DNA of 64,000 nt from 2-12-FULL-35-23 sp965196985 (GTDB lineage: Bacteria > Pseudomonadota > Gammaproteobacteria > UBA12402): positions 46,585 through 110,584 of the forward strand of contig CBDALO010000260.1 of NCBI GenBank assembly GCA_965196985.1, in the 5' to 3' direction. Below, piece after piece: positions 1-9,864 of the stretch. Positions within the stretch are counted from its first letter, which is position 1. Every line of letters begins with the position of its first letter. A model generated the notes under the pieces. That model had not been told where the DNA came from and ran no database searches. It was given only the letters and a program-made list of their open reading frames with translations. The translations under genes and the position numbers were made by a program.

Positions 1-327
1 GCTTCTCTGACAGCATAAAATCAACGGTGTTACCGTACTTATCAACTGCACGATAAAGATAAACTTGCTTGCCATTGACCTTAATATAAGTCTCATCCAT
101 CTTCCAACTATCAGCAAGCTTGCGCTTGCTTTTACGAAACTCTTGCTCAAGCTGGGGCGTATAGCGAACCACCCATTTTTGTACTGTAGAGTGATCAACG
201 CTAACACCACGTTCCTCCATGAGCTCTTCAATATTCGTCGGTAACTTAATGGGTACGCAAGCTTCCAGCGTACTGCTGTTAAAATAATCTCTTTGGGGAA
301 ATGTCTTCCTTTAAAACTAATCGCCAT
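1..327 (-). pseudogene. IS6-family transposase, 5' part, frameshifted and cut by window edge
   Basis: Read on the minus strand from ATG at 325-327, the product starts MAISFKGRHFPKEIIL and continues into a helix-turn-helix and DDE start (WKMDETYIKVNGKQVYLYRA), the standard opening of IS6/IS26-type transposases. The frame shifts by one base near 240-245, between LSYR and IEELMEERGVSVDHS, so the gene is broken. The rest lies beyond base 1. IS6 elements move by replicative transposition and often leave inversions and duplications nearby. Confidence 0.85.
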
Positions 328-386
328 AATAACTCCATTATTATTCAATGCTAAATTTGGTCGGTATTATATCAAATAACCATTAA

Positions 387-400
387 TTTGCGACAGAACC
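387..400. repeat. Terminal inverted repeat of the IS6-type element
   Basis: TTTGCGACAGAACC on the plus strand, read outward-in as GGTTCTGTCGCAAA, matches the usual IS6 terminus. It lies 60 bases upstream of the transposase start and abuts the 111-bp inverted repeat that starts at 401. Confidence 0.75.
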
Positions 401-511
401 GTAAAAACTGAGTCGTATAACCAGTAGTATTTTCATCGCAATGGTCATTTATTATTTAAATCCTGTTGCTGGCGAGCCTCAAACCCGTGATAATTTGTGG
501 TTATCACGGGT
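401..511 (+). repeat. 111-bp inverted repeat, left copy
   Basis: This stretch is nearly identical to the reverse complement of 8959-9069, with only a few mismatches. It begins exactly at the IS6 terminus and ends in the hairpin at 483-511. The two copies enclose the convergent ankyrin and coiled-coil genes. Confidence 0.9.
483..511. terminator. Strong hairpin, probable bidirectional terminator (copy 1)
   Basis: ACCCGTGATAA pairs perfectly with TTATCACGGGT across a 7-base loop. It is flanked by A and T residues. The same hairpin is at 8959-8987. No gene remains upstream of it here, because the IS6 element cut off whatever it terminated. Confidence 0.6.
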
Positions 512-646
512 ATTTACCGCTACTTTAAGGCAATGCCATCGGTATATTCTGTAGTAGCCTGAATAATAACTAAATAATCTGTTAATTTTTATCCTTTATT
601 ATATTCGAATATCTACTTTAGAAAATAATTTTATATATTAAACCAC

Positions 647-2939
647 ATGCCTAGTTATCACTTAAGAAGTTCGCGCAACGATGAAGCAATAAGCACATTA
701 CGCAAGCAAATATTATTACAACAGATTACTGATGAACAGATAGTTAGCCACTTTCAAAATAATGCACTTGAAGCAAGTTTGTTTTTACAAGAAAGCGTGT
801 ATGTTTTTGTGCACAGGATGAAAAAAACTCCCAGTCTTGATCAAACCCTCATCATACTAATAAATAACAAACATTTCCTAGTGAAGGAGAAGGACACACC
901 ACATTTATGGCTTGATGAAAAAGAAAGGTGGACTTTTTTAACCTCTCTCGCAAAATATGGTAACGGTCAAATCATTAACATTGCATTGCAAAAATTAGAC
1001 ACCGCCTTTGGCGGCAAGAACACTGACGGCTTTCGCGCGTTTCTGACTCAACCGAATAAAGATCAGTTCTCCCCCTTGAATACTGCTTCGAAAGAAGGTC
1101 ACCTCAAGGTGGTGAAAGACTTAATCGCGGCGGCCGACACCGCCTTTGGCGGCAAGAACACTGACGGCTTTCGCGCGTTTCTGACTCAACCGAATAAAGA
1201 TCAGTTCTCCCCCTTGAATTCTGCTGCTTGTGCGGGTCACCTCGAGGTGGTGAAAGACTTAATCGCGGCGGCCGACACCGCCTTTGGCGGCAAGAACACT
1301 GACGGCTTTCGCGCGTTTCTGACTCAACCGAATAAAGATCAGTTCTCCCCCTTTAATTCTGCTGCTTGTGCGGGTCACCTCGAGGTGGTGAAAGACTTAA
1401 TCGCGGCGGCCGACACCGCCTTTGGCGGCAAGAACACTGACGGCTTTCGCGCGTTTCTGACTCAACCGAATAAAGATCAGTTCTCCCCCTTGAATTCTGC
1501 TGCTTGTGCGGGTCACCTCGAGGTGGTGAAAGACTTAATCGCGGCGGCCGACACCGCCTTTGGCGGCAAGAACACTGACGGCTTTCGCGCGTTTCTGACT
1601 CATAAAGATAAAGATCAGTTCTCCCCCTTGAATACTGCTTCGAAAGAAGGTCACCTCGAGGTGGTGAAAGACTTAATCGCGGCGGCCGACACCGCCTTTG
1701 GCGGCAAGAACACTGACGGCTTTCGCGCGTTTCTGACTCATAAAGATAAAGATCAGTTCTCCCCCTTGAATTCTGCTGCTTGTGCGGGTCACCTCGAGGT
1801 GGTGAAAGACTTAATCGCGGCGGCCGACACCGCCTTTGGCGGCAAGAACACTGACGGCTTTCGCGCGTTTCTGACTCAACCGAATAAAGATCAGTTCTCC
1901 CCCTTGAATACTGCTTCGAAAGAAGGTCACCTCGAGGTGGTGAAAGACTTAATCGCGGCGGCCGACACCGCCTTTGGCGGCAAGAACACTGACGGCTTTC
2001 GCGCGTTTCTGACTCAACCGAATAAAGATCAGTTCTCCCCCTTGAATACTGCTTCGAAAGAAGGTCACCTCAAGGTGGTGAAAGACTTAATCGCGGCGGC
2101 CGACACCGCCTTTGGCGGCAAGAACACTGACGGCTTTCGCGCGTTTCTGACTCAACCGAATAAAGATCAGTTCTCCCCCTTGAATACTGCTTCGAAAGAA
2201 GGTCACCTCAAGGTGGTGAAAGACTTAATCGCGGCGGCCGACACCGCCTTTGGCGGCAAGAACACTGACGGCTTTCGCGCGTTTCTGACTCATAAAGATA
2301 AAGATCAGTTCTCCCCCGAATACTGCTTCGAAAGAAGGTCACCTCGAGGTGGTGAAAGACTTAATCGCGGCGGCCGACACCGCCTTTGGCGGCAAGAACA
2401 CTGACGGCTTTCGCGCGTTTCTGACTCAACCGAATAAAGATCAGTTCTCCCCCTTGAATACTGCTTCGAAAGAAGGTCACCTCGAGGTGGTGAAAGACTT
2501 AATCGCGGCGGCCGACACCGCCTTTGGCGGCAAGGACAGCTCTCAATTTAATGCTTTTTTAGAACAAATAAATAATCATGGCTTTACTCCATTAAATGCT
2601 GCAGCAAATTCAGCTAAGCAAAGAAGAAATACTACTACTTTGTTTTCTAGTATTTGCACCATTCTTTTATCGAAAGGCGCAGATCCAGATAAAAAAAATA
2701 AACGTGGTTTTTCTGCACGACAAAACTGGCGAGCCTTTTCATGGCCTGATCAATCTAGGCAACCATTGATAAACAATCAATACACCAATCCTAATAACAG
2801 AGTGTTAAAATTAAATAGTGGCGCCCACCAATCAAACAACAGCTCAACTTTTTTCAAGCGTGGTCATACAAACACTAACTATGGAAATAGATGCTCAACA
2901 GGTAGGCAAAACTATGTGCGATACACAAAAAATAGTTAA
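647..2939 (+). pseudogene. Ankyrin-repeat protein with 46-residue tandem units, frameshifted
   Basis: The N-terminal ~117 residues (MPSYHLRSSRNDEAIST...) belong to no domain I recognise. They are followed by eleven 46-residue units and a diverged twelfth. Each unit contains an ankyrin-like core (FSPLNTASKEGHLEVVKDLIAAAD) and a linker (TAFGGKNTDGFRAFL). Ankyrin proteins of intracellular bacteria commonly bind host proteins, so an effector role is inference only. A 2-bp deletion in unit 10, at about 2318, sends the first frame to a stop at 2404. The downstream frame (2349-2939) carries the rest, ending in a polar Asn/Thr-rich tail. If repaired, the gene would encode about 764 residues. Confidence 0.85.
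998..2513 (+). repeat. Tandem array of eleven 138-bp units
   Basis: Units start at 998, 1136, 1274, 1412, 1550, 1688, 1826, 1964, 2102, 2240 and 2376, and a diverged partial unit starts at 2514. Units are almost identical and vary at two cassettes: QPNK or HKDK, and NTASKEGHL(K/E) or NSAACAGHLE. These occur in several combinations. Unit 10 is 136 bp, and that 2-bp loss is the frameshift. Confidence 0.95.
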
Positions 2940-2941
2940 GA

Positions 2942-2963
2942 CCCTATAAGGTTCCTTATGGGG
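2942..2963 (+). terminator. Terminator after the ankyrin gene
   Basis: CCCTATAA and TTATGGGG form a stem around a GGTTCC loop three bases after the stop codon, followed by a T-rich run. It lies between two convergent genes. Confidence 0.6.
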
Positions 2964-2999
2964 GCTTTCACTTTTCGATCAATTTTTCCTTGAGCAGAT

Positions 3000-3091
3000 T
3001 TAGCTCAATTTAAATTTTGGTTGTGTGTTAGGCTGCCAGTGATTGGCAGATGCCGCTTTTAGTACTCACTTAGTTTAGATGAGTGTGTTAA
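3000..3091 (-). pseudogene. Decayed 3' end of the coiled-coil gene, left of the IS1634-type element
   Basis: On the minus strand this encodes RQPNTQPKFKLS followed by a stop at 3000-3002. That matches the tail of the 894-residue protein (RQPNTQPKFKL), whose present last residues come from the transposon. It appears to be the original gene end. Bases 3005-3091 also recur, with two internal gaps, at 6108-6252, which makes them one half of a long direct duplication around the element. Confidence 0.7.
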
Positions 3092-3252
3092 CCCAAGTTT
3101 GGCCATTTCACCCTGAAAATCAAAAATTTCATCACTATTTTTAACTCAACCCATTGATTTTACTTGCCTAGAAACGTGAATTCTCGAATGTAGTGACACA
3201 TAATGGCAATAAGGGGTTGCATGGGCTGGTGAAGTGATGAGAGTATTGAGTT

Positions 3253-5076
3253 ATGTATATTCGAACCTCTACACAAAAGAGTCCTCGGACAGGTAAGTCT
3301 TACGCAACCTACCGACTTGTTGATACTCATCGCACTGCTGACGGCAAAGTACGTCAAAGACTGATTTTAAATCTTGGTGCGAATTTTTCAGTAAAGAAGG
3401 ACAGTTGGAAATTGCTTGCTGACCGTATTGAGGAAATTTTAACGGGTCAAGGCACGTTAATTTCAATACCAGCACATCTCGAAAAACAGGCGCAAATGTA
3501 TGTAAAACGCATTCGCTCTAGGTTTGCTGATGACAATGAGACAAGTATCGCTGTTAATTCAGTAAGCGCGGTAGAACCTGACTTTAAAACAGTGGATGTT
3601 AACTCCATTGAGAGCGCGGACATACGACACGTTGGAGCTGAGGCGTTGGGCTTACATGCTGCCAGGCAATTACAACTTGAGGAATTGTTCAGGGCTTTGG
3701 GCTTTAATCAAAAACAATGTCACCTGATGCTTGCTACCATCATTGGGCGGCTAGTTGCCCCAGGAAGTGATTTAAGTACGCACTATTATTTAAGCAATCA
3801 AAGTGCGTTAGATGAATTACTGGGTACTGATTTCTCAGAACTATCACTCAAGAAATTCTATAAGACTGCTGATGAGTTACTCAAACATAAGCAAATGATT
3901 GAAGATCAATTATTCGAACGTGAGAAAAATCTCTTTAGTTTAAATCAGGTGATCACTCTCTACGATATAACCAATACCTACTTTGAGGGTAGAGCATTAC
4001 AGAATGATCACGCACAGCATGGTCGATCAAAGGAGAAGCGGTCTGATTGTCCGCTTGTTTCTCTAGGACTCGTGCTGGATGGCTCAGGGTTCCCGCAACG
4101 CAGTGAATTTTTCAAAGGGAATGTTAGCGAGCCTAAAACATTATCCGAAATGCTAACTGAGCTTCATGCACAGCCAGAGGCAACAATTATCTTAGATGCT
4201 GGTTTTGCAACTGAAGAAAATATTTCATGGCTTACTGAAAAAGGTTTCCATTATATTGTAGTGAGCCGTAGAGCATTGCCTGTTGTCGATGAAAACATTG
4301 ATAAAGTGCTAGTAAAAGAATCAGTAAATAATACGGTTACAGCGCAATTAATTAAAGATACTGAAGCAAATGAAGTCTTACTGTACTGCCATTCTCAGGC
4401 TAAGGAAGAAAAAAGCTTAAATATGATTAGTAAGGCTGAGACTCGTTTCGAAGAGGAATTAATTAAGTTAGCTAATGGGCTCACTAAAAAAACTGGAATG
4501 AAAGCAATTGAGAAAGTAACCTTGCGTTTAGGTCGAATAAAGGAGCGCCATAAACGTGTTTCAGGTCGATACACTATCACGCTTGATTCAGAGGCTGATA
4601 AGGTTACGCAAATCAGTTGGAGTAAAGTTAACTCTGAGAATCTGGGTGCATATTGTTTGCGTAGTAACAGAATGGATTTAGATGAAAAAACAATTTGGAG
4701 AATTTATACAACTCTAACTGACGTTGAATCGGCATTCAGATCATTAAAATCAGAGTTAGGCCTGCGTCCTATCTACCATCAAAAGCAAGAGCGAGTTGAT
4801 GCCCATCTGTTTATTAGTATTCTTGCTTATCACTTACTACACACTATTCGCCATCAACTTAAATTGCAGAGCATTGATAGTAGCTGGCAAACTATACGGC
4901 AGATTTTTAGCACTCAGGTTCGTATCACGACTACGATGCGGCTTGAAAATAATAAACTACTTTCTGTTAGAAGAACCTCAAAGGCAACTCCAGAGCAAGT
5001 TGTGATCTATAAATCGTTAGGCATGAATTCACAACCTGGGCACACTGAAAAAACAATAGACCTTCTGCGTAACTAA
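3253..5076 (+). CDS. IS1634-family DDE transposase
   Basis: This 607-residue protein opens MYIRTSTQKSPRTGKSYATY, the usual start of this family. Likely catalytic residues are D238 (LYDITNTYFEG), D315 (IILDAGFA) and E492 (DVESAFRSLKSELGLRPIYH). The last few residues and the stop codon come from the IS5-type element inserted at 5057-5058. Without it the protein would end EKTIIC. The catalytic part is complete, so the gene may still work. Confidence 0.85.
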   Translation: MYIRTSTQKSPRTGKSYATYRLVDTHRTADGKVRQRLILNLGANFSVKKDSWKLLADRIEEILTGQGTLISIPAHLEKQAQMYVKRIRSRFADDNETSIAVNSVSAVEPDFKTVDVNSIESADIRHVGAEALGLHAARQLQLEELFRALGFNQKQCHLMLATIIGRLVAPGSDLSTHYYLSNQSALDELLGTDFSELSLKKFYKTADELLKHKQMIEDQLFEREKNLFSLNQVITLYDITNTYFEGRALQNDHAQHGRSKEKRSDCPLVSLGLVLDGSGFPQRSEFFKGNVSEPKTLSEMLTELHAQPEATIILDAGFATEENISWLTEKGFHYIVVSRRALPVVDENIDKVLVKESVNNTVTAQLIKDTEANEVLLYCHSQAKEEKSLNMISKAETRFEEELIKLANGLTKKTGMKAIEKVTLRLGRIKERHKRVSGRYTITLDSEADKVTQISWSKVNSENLGAYCLRSNRMDLDEKTIWRIYTTLTDVESAFRSLKSELGLRPIYHQKQERVDAHLFISILAYHLLHTIRHQLKLQSIDSSWQTIRQIFSTQVRITTTMRLENNKLLSVRRTSKATPEQVVIYKSLGMNSQPGHTEKTIDLLRN

Positions 5077-6016
5077 GGGCAGTTCTAGAAACTAGCTAAA
5101 ATTTGCTTATAATTGCCTGATTAATAATCATTCATGGAAAGGCATATGCTATTAAGCTATCAGCAACTCAGTAACCGCCCGCGTATTTTTAAAAAGTTAA
5201 CTGGTTTGACCCTTGATGATTTTGAAACGATACACCAACAAGTGAAGTCATCACTTGATGATGAGTTTAGTAAGCTGGGAAGGCGCCCGAAACTCACCAC
5301 GCACCATGATCGCCTTTTGCTTCTCATGATGTACTATCGCACTTATGTAACACATGAATTCTTAGGTTACTTTGTTGGTTTGGATGACAGTAATGTCTGC
5401 CGCTTATTTAAACGCTTAGAACCCTTAGTGGCCAAGCATATTCATATTAAAAAAGACAGAACCCTAACAGAAGATGCGGTTTGCGCTATATTAATGGATG
5501 TAACGGAGCAGCCTATTCAGCGCCCCAAAAAGAAGAAGCCACGTAAAGATTATTATTCTGGTAAAAAGAAAAGACATACTCAAAAGGTGGAGATAGCAAT
5601 GAGTACATCCGGAAAAATAATCAACGTCTCTCAAACAATGCCTGGGAGGGTTCATGATATTAAGATCCGACAACGTGGCAGCCCACTGCCACCAGCAGAA
5701 AAATATGCTGATCTAGGATACCAAGGAATTCAACATACTGACCCCTTGGTTAACTTACCTCATAAAAAGCCCAAAGGCGGCAAATTAACTACTCAACAAA
5801 AAGAGGATAACCGTAATCACAGCAAGATCCGTATTAGGGTTGAACATCAATTCTCAAAATTTAAAAAATTCCGCATTCTTGGGGAGGTGTATAGGAATTT
5901 TCGCAGAAAACACAATATGAGATTTAATATTATTGCTGGGATTCTCAATCTTCAAGCCGGATTCTAAAACTACAAACGAGCATAAGCTCGCCCAGTATTT
6001 AGTTTCGCAGAAGGTC
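5059..6016 (+). mobile_element. IS5-family element (TA target duplication)
   Basis: Perfect 11-bp ends GACCTTCTGCG (5059-5069) and its complement (6006-6016) delimit 958 bp. The dinucleotide TA is duplicated at 5057-5058 and 6017-6018. It lies inside the 3' end of the IS1634-type transposase gene. A TA duplication fits the IS427-like branch of IS5. Confidence 0.88.
5134..5967 (+). CDS. IS5-family transposase (DDE_Tnp_4 type)
   Basis: This 277-residue protein has an N-terminal HTH_Tnp_4-like region (LTGLTLDDFETIHQQVK...RLLLLMMYYRTYVTHEFLGYFVGL). The catalytic triad is probably D122 (LMDVTEQ), D193 (YADLGYQG) and E237 (RVEHQFSKFK). A second in-frame ATG at 5146 is an alternative start. Length and motifs are normal for the family, so it looks intact. 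Confidence 0.85.
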   Translation: MERHMLLSYQQLSNRPRIFKKLTGLTLDDFETIHQQVKSSLDDEFSKLGRRPKLTTHHDRLLLLMMYYRTYVTHEFLGYFVGLDDSNVCRLFKRLEPLVAKHIHIKKDRTLTEDAVCAILMDVTEQPIQRPKKKKPRKDYYSGKKKRHTQKVEIAMSTSGKIINVSQTMPGRVHDIKIRQRGSPLPPAEKYADLGYQGIQHTDPLVNLPHKKPKGGKLTTQQKEDNRNHSKIRIRVEHQFSKFKKFRILGEVYRNFRRKHNMRFNIIAGILNLQAGF

Positions 6017-6087
6017 TAATTTGTTAAGTTGTAGTGACCCTAAACGTTTTTTTAAAATGTAAGTCATTGATTTGGATAGGTTTAATT

Positions 6088-8772
6088 TTAGAAAGGGCAA
6101 AGTTGGGTCAATTTAAATTTTGGTTGTGTGTTAGGCTGCCTAGTAATGGATTGGTCAACAGGTTGTGGCTTAAACATGCCGCTTTTACTTGGTTTTGGTT
6201 GTACAATGGTGTTGTGTAAATGAGTGTCACTTAGTTTAGATGAGTGTGTTAAGCCGGTTATTGCTTGGCTTGTTGCTCTAATTAATAGAGCCTCTTCAAT
6301 TGATTTCTTCTCTTGAGAGGTTGATTTTATGTCTTCTTCTTGGTGATCTAATTGGTTTGTTTTTTCTTTAAATTCGGTAACAGCTTGCTTCATTTCCTCT
6401 GAAATAACTTGCTGGTAGTCTAAATCAGATTTAAGTTCCATTTTAAATTTAGATTGAAATCCAAATAATCTTTTAAAGAAATTACTGGATTTTAATGTTT
6501 TTATTTGATCAAAAAGGTACTGATCCATTTCGCAGATCGCCCCAAGTGTTGTAAATATAGTATTGGGTTGGATTTTCTTCCAGTCTTCAAAAGTTAAGCT
6601 CTTAGCATCAATATCACACAATGACTTATCAGTGATAGAAATACCTTTTAATTTTTTAGCTAAGGCTTTATACATACAAATCATTTCTAGTTTACGTTTA
6701 TTAATTGAAGAAAGTGCTTTGTAGGTAGTATGCTGAGCTAACATAGCTGTTAGCTTAGCGAAGTTATCATCTATTTTTAAATTTTCATTAAATATGAAGC
6801 TTTCAGCAAGGTTGCTCAAATGATTTTTTTTATCACCCAAAAGCAATAAACCTTTTTTTGCTCTTTCTGTTAGAGAGGAAGCTAATCGATCTACGTGATT
6901 TTTATATCCACCATGCTGCCTTCTCGCTTCTTGAGTATCATCTATAGAAGGAAATGATGGATCCAGGAAAGGCATAGTACGAGCTGTTGCTTTTTCATCG
7001 GAAAATAACTTAATGAGTGACTCTGTTCTATTGGTTTCTATATTGTTTAATTCTAATTCTAGATTAGTTTTCAACTGGGTGGTGTTTTCCTGAAAATACT
7101 CCCGTTTAGTTTTTAGTGTCTTAGCAGATTCTTCTAAATGATGACTATTAGGTAGTTTTTTTAGTTTTTTTGAAATAGCCTCTATTGCTGATTGATATTG
7201 CATTACCTCCCCTACTTTAAGATCAGTAGTTTCTCCTTGGTTCGGTTTGGTAATTGCTACTAGCTCACTTTGTAAGGCAGTTAAACTTTGTTTTACTTTT
7301 ATTATGTGATCATTTAATTCAGTTAGTTCTGATGGTTTCTTGTGCTTTAGTGGTGTTTGTTGTACCTCATTTAATCTGCTCTCTAATAAATCAACCTTTT
7401 CTAAACGCTGTTTAATATCATTAGCTAACTCTTGTTGTTGGTTAATAGCTTGTTTCAAGCGTTGCTTTTCTAGCTGTTGCTTTGAGGTATGCAACTCTTT
7501 TGCTCTGAGGTTATCTTCTCTGATTTGATCTAAAGCACTTTCTAGCTCATGTGGCACTTTTAGTATTGGTTGTCCTTGCAGGGTGAGTGTTTTAGCGGCA
7601 GGATCAATAGAAAAAGTGGCTAATAAACTCATATTATCTGGTAGTTCTTCACCATCACTGTTGGAAATTTCAGCAGTCCACTCTTCTTGATAGGTGATAT
7701 TACCCTGCGGGCCTACAGTAAAATGGTATTTAGACTCTAATATGTTGCTAACATTATAACTAGAATCGTTCTTGGTTAAGTATCTTCTTAAACTTGATAG
7801 CCCTATACCTTGAATTTGACCTGGCCCACAGTGGTATAGCAATAGCTCTATACTAGTATTTGGTATCCCTAGTTCCTCTAGTTTCTTGGTAAGAGATTCT
7901 TGGTCATCATGATCGTTTAGATCTAGTTGACCGCGAGGGCCGTTAATTAAAACCGCGTTTCCTCTTTTCCAGTCATTAAAAGTGGGCTTACCTACTTTAA
8001 CAAGGTTATTTTGTTGATTGATTATTTCTGGTTCTAACCATTCAGTGCTAGAATATACTGGTTGGTATAATTCCTTTGAGAGTAAAACATCTTCGCCTGT
8101 TTCAGCATCGCCTAACTCCAGAGTGTCATCCGTGCTGAGAGAAAGACTGTCATCATCACTGATATGACTATCCGTTGCACTGGGGTAGCCACTGCTATCA
8201 TTACTCTCAACACTAATAGTTCGGCTTAATGTTTTTTGTTGGTTAGTTTCATTTGGTAAAGCTGTATTTAAAGCTGATTCAATTTTACTGACCTCATGGC
8301 TAGGGAGGTGTGCGCTCACTCCTTTTCTGATAAAATCAATAAATTGTTTAAATGATGATTCTTCTGTAAAAAGACCTTCATGGTTATTAAGGAAAATAAG
8401 GAATTCGTGCCAGAAATTATTATTTTCACGAGTTGGTTGATATTGCTGCACAGCAGTAGATAGAAATTGAGTAAGCCAAGGTTGTGGTGTAGCCATTTCA
8501 GCTGATAAACCATCACTCATTTTTTCTGATAATGCAACTAACCTAGGTTTTTTTCTGGCCGTTGAAAGACCAGAATGAACAGCGCGTAGAAATTTTGTTA
8601 GTAAGTCTAAAGTGGCATCTTCACTCATACTCCATTGAGTATTTTGCTGAGAGTTTAATGCTTCCAGTATATTAAGGGCTACTTGAGCCTGTGCTTTTCT
8701 ATTAAGGTGCTTGCTGCTACGTATATAATGATTAAGTTCATTTATATAGTTTTGAATTAATTGACTCGGCAT
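6088..8772 (-). CDS. Large coiled-coil protein, possible effector
   Basis: This 894-residue protein has no family I can name. Residues about 1-190 are helical. A Ser/Asp-rich acidic linker (SNDSSGYPSATDSHISDDDS) follows around 190-230. A compact segment at about 255-400 includes LLLYHCGPGQIQGIGLSSLRRYL. From about 420 to 580, and again near 830, there are long Glu/Lys/Gln coiled coils. There is no signal peptide or membrane segment. The C-terminal residues TQLCPF are encoded by the IS1634-type element; the natural end was FKLS. It is convergent with the ankyrin gene, and the pair resembles cargo of intracellular bacteria. Effector function is inference. Confidence 0.7.
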   Translation of the reverse strand: MPSQLIQNYINELNHYIRSSKHLNRKAQAQVALNILEALNSQQNTQWSMSEDATLDLLTKFLRAVHSGLSTARKKPRLVALSEKMSDGLSAEMATPQPWLTQFLSTAVQQYQPTRENNNFWHEFLIFLNNHEGLFTEESSFKQFIDFIRKGVSAHLPSHEVSKIESALNTALPNETNQQKTLSRTISVESNDSSGYPSATDSHISDDDSLSLSTDDTLELGDAETGEDVLLSKELYQPVYSSTEWLEPEIINQQNNLVKVGKPTFNDWKRGNAVLINGPRGQLDLNDHDDQESLTKKLEELGIPNTSIELLLYHCGPGQIQGIGLSSLRRYLTKNDSSYNVSNILESKYHFTVGPQGNITYQEEWTAEISNSDGEELPDNMSLLATFSIDPAAKTLTLQGQPILKVPHELESALDQIREDNLRAKELHTSKQQLEKQRLKQAINQQQELANDIKQRLEKVDLLESRLNEVQQTPLKHKKPSELTELNDHIIKVKQSLTALQSELVAITKPNQGETTDLKVGEVMQYQSAIEAISKKLKKLPNSHHLEESAKTLKTKREYFQENTTQLKTNLELELNNIETNRTESLIKLFSDEKATARTMPFLDPSFPSIDDTQEARRQHGGYKNHVDRLASSLTERAKKGLLLLGDKKNHLSNLAESFIFNENLKIDDNFAKLTAMLAQHTTYKALSSINKRKLEMICMYKALAKKLKGISITDKSLCDIDAKSLTFEDWKKIQPNTIFTTLGAICEMDQYLFDQIKTLKSSNFFKRLFGFQSKFKMELKSDLDYQQVISEEMKQAVTEFKEKTNQLDHQEEDIKSTSQEKKSIEEALLIRATSQAITGLTHSSKLSDTHLHNTIVQPKPSKSGMFKPQPVDQSITRQPNTQPKFKLTQLCPF
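6108..6252. repeat. Right copy of the long duplication flanking the IS1634-type element
   Basis: This segment of the 894-residue gene corresponds to 3005-3091. Both begin TCAATTTAAATTTTGG and end GATGAGTGTGTTAA. The left copy lacks two internal blocks, so it looks decayed while this coding copy was kept. Confidence 0.65.
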
Positions 8773-8958
8773 AACAAACCCCTTAATTAACTAAACATTA
8801 CAACTCTAGCTTATTACCTAAACACCCATTAATACCTTTAGGGTAAAAGAAATTAGGTGGGGAATATTTAAACTACTTGACTTATTTTTTATAAATTAAA
8901 AAGATTTTTACAATGCCACTTGTTTTACCAGCAGCATACCAAGAAAAAAATACCTTAA

Positions 8959-9069
8959 ACCCGTGATAACCACAAATTATCACGGGTTTGAGTCTCGCTA
9001 GCAACAGGATTTAAATAATAAATGACCATTGCGATGAAAATACTACTGGTTATACGACTCAGTTTTTAC
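8959..9069 (-). repeat. 111-bp inverted repeat, right copy
   Basis: This is the reverse complement of 401-511 with a few mismatches. It contains the same hairpin at 8959-8987 and ends 11 bases before the permease start. Confidence 0.9.
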
Positions 9070-9080
9070 TAAGCTTACCT

Positions 9081-9775
9081 ATGCTTAAAGGAACCAGTCG
9101 AGTCAATAAAAAAATTATCGGTGTAACGTCAGCGACCGCGCTAGGTATTTCGTCTATTATCGGGAGCGGATGGTTGTTTGCGCCCTATCGAGCAGCAGCG
9201 GTTGCAGGGCCAGCAGCGATTCTCTCTTGGGTAATTGGTGCAACCATTGTGATTTTGCTGGGCTTATGTTTTGCTGAAATTGCAGCACTCTACCCAAGTC
9301 GTGGTTTATCAGCGATTATTCCTACGCTCTCACACAATATTTATTTTGCTTTCCCGTTTGCTATTGCAAACTGGCTTGGGATTGTGGCAGTTATCGCTTT
9401 AGAGGCTGATGCGACCATTGAGTATCTCATTAACCTGTTTCCACACCTTCGACCCCCGCTCTTTATTCATCATGAGCTCACCTTATTCGGTGACAGCTTT
9501 TCCATTGTGCTGGTGATTTTGTTTAGCTTGCTGAATTTCTGGGGCGCTAAAACCTTAGTGAAAACCAATAATATTTTTGCAGTGATCAAGGTCATTGTGC
9601 CTGTGTTTATCGGGATAGCTATTTTAGTCACCGCTTTTCACGCGAAGAATTTTATCACGTATCGACACAGTTTTATGCCCTATGGAGTCAGCTCCATTTT
9701 AACAGCAATTCTCAGCACAGGTATTGTTGTGGCGTTTAATGGATTTCAAACAGTCATTTCCTTTGCGAACGAAAT
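9081..9775 (+). pseudogene. APC-family amino acid permease, piece 1 of 4 (N-terminal)
   Basis: MLKGTSRVNKKIIGVTSATALGISSIIGSGWLF... is the first helix and signature of APC-superfamily amino acid transporters, and about six membrane segments follow. The reading frame runs into the IS66-type element and stops as ANEM at 9778. Joining 9081-9775, 19036-19367, 20381-20673 and 34715-34747 restores one 450-residue permease. Substrate is not predictable from this alone. No clear ribosome binding site precedes the ATG. Confidence 0.9.
9722..9775 (+). repeat. 54-bp direct repeat, left copy
   Basis: Identical to 18982-19035. It is permease coding sequence duplicated at both ends of the IS66-type element. 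Confidence 0.97.
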
Positions 9776-9864
9776 GTGAGCTTGCGGCAAGCATGTGTGC
9801 ATTAGGTCAGCTAGTTACTTTATCCTAAAGGACCGATAGTAAAACTATTTAGAAAGGTCCTATT

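Larger units (their letters stand above)
3092..6107 (+). mobile_element. IS1634-type element, carrying a nested IS5-type element
   Basis: The ends look like a short imperfect inverted repeat: CCCAAGTTTGGCC on the left and CCCAACTTTGCCC as the complement of the right. Without the nested IS5 element and its TA duplication the length is 2056 bp. The flanks are direct copies (3005-3091 and 6108-6252). This is consistent with the exceptionally long target duplications described for IS1634 and IS1549. Confidence 0.7.

Noticed and set aside
998..2513. Regular repeats that could suggest a CRISPR array
   Set aside because: Units are 138 bp, nearly identical throughout and in frame as protein repeats; there are no unique spacers.
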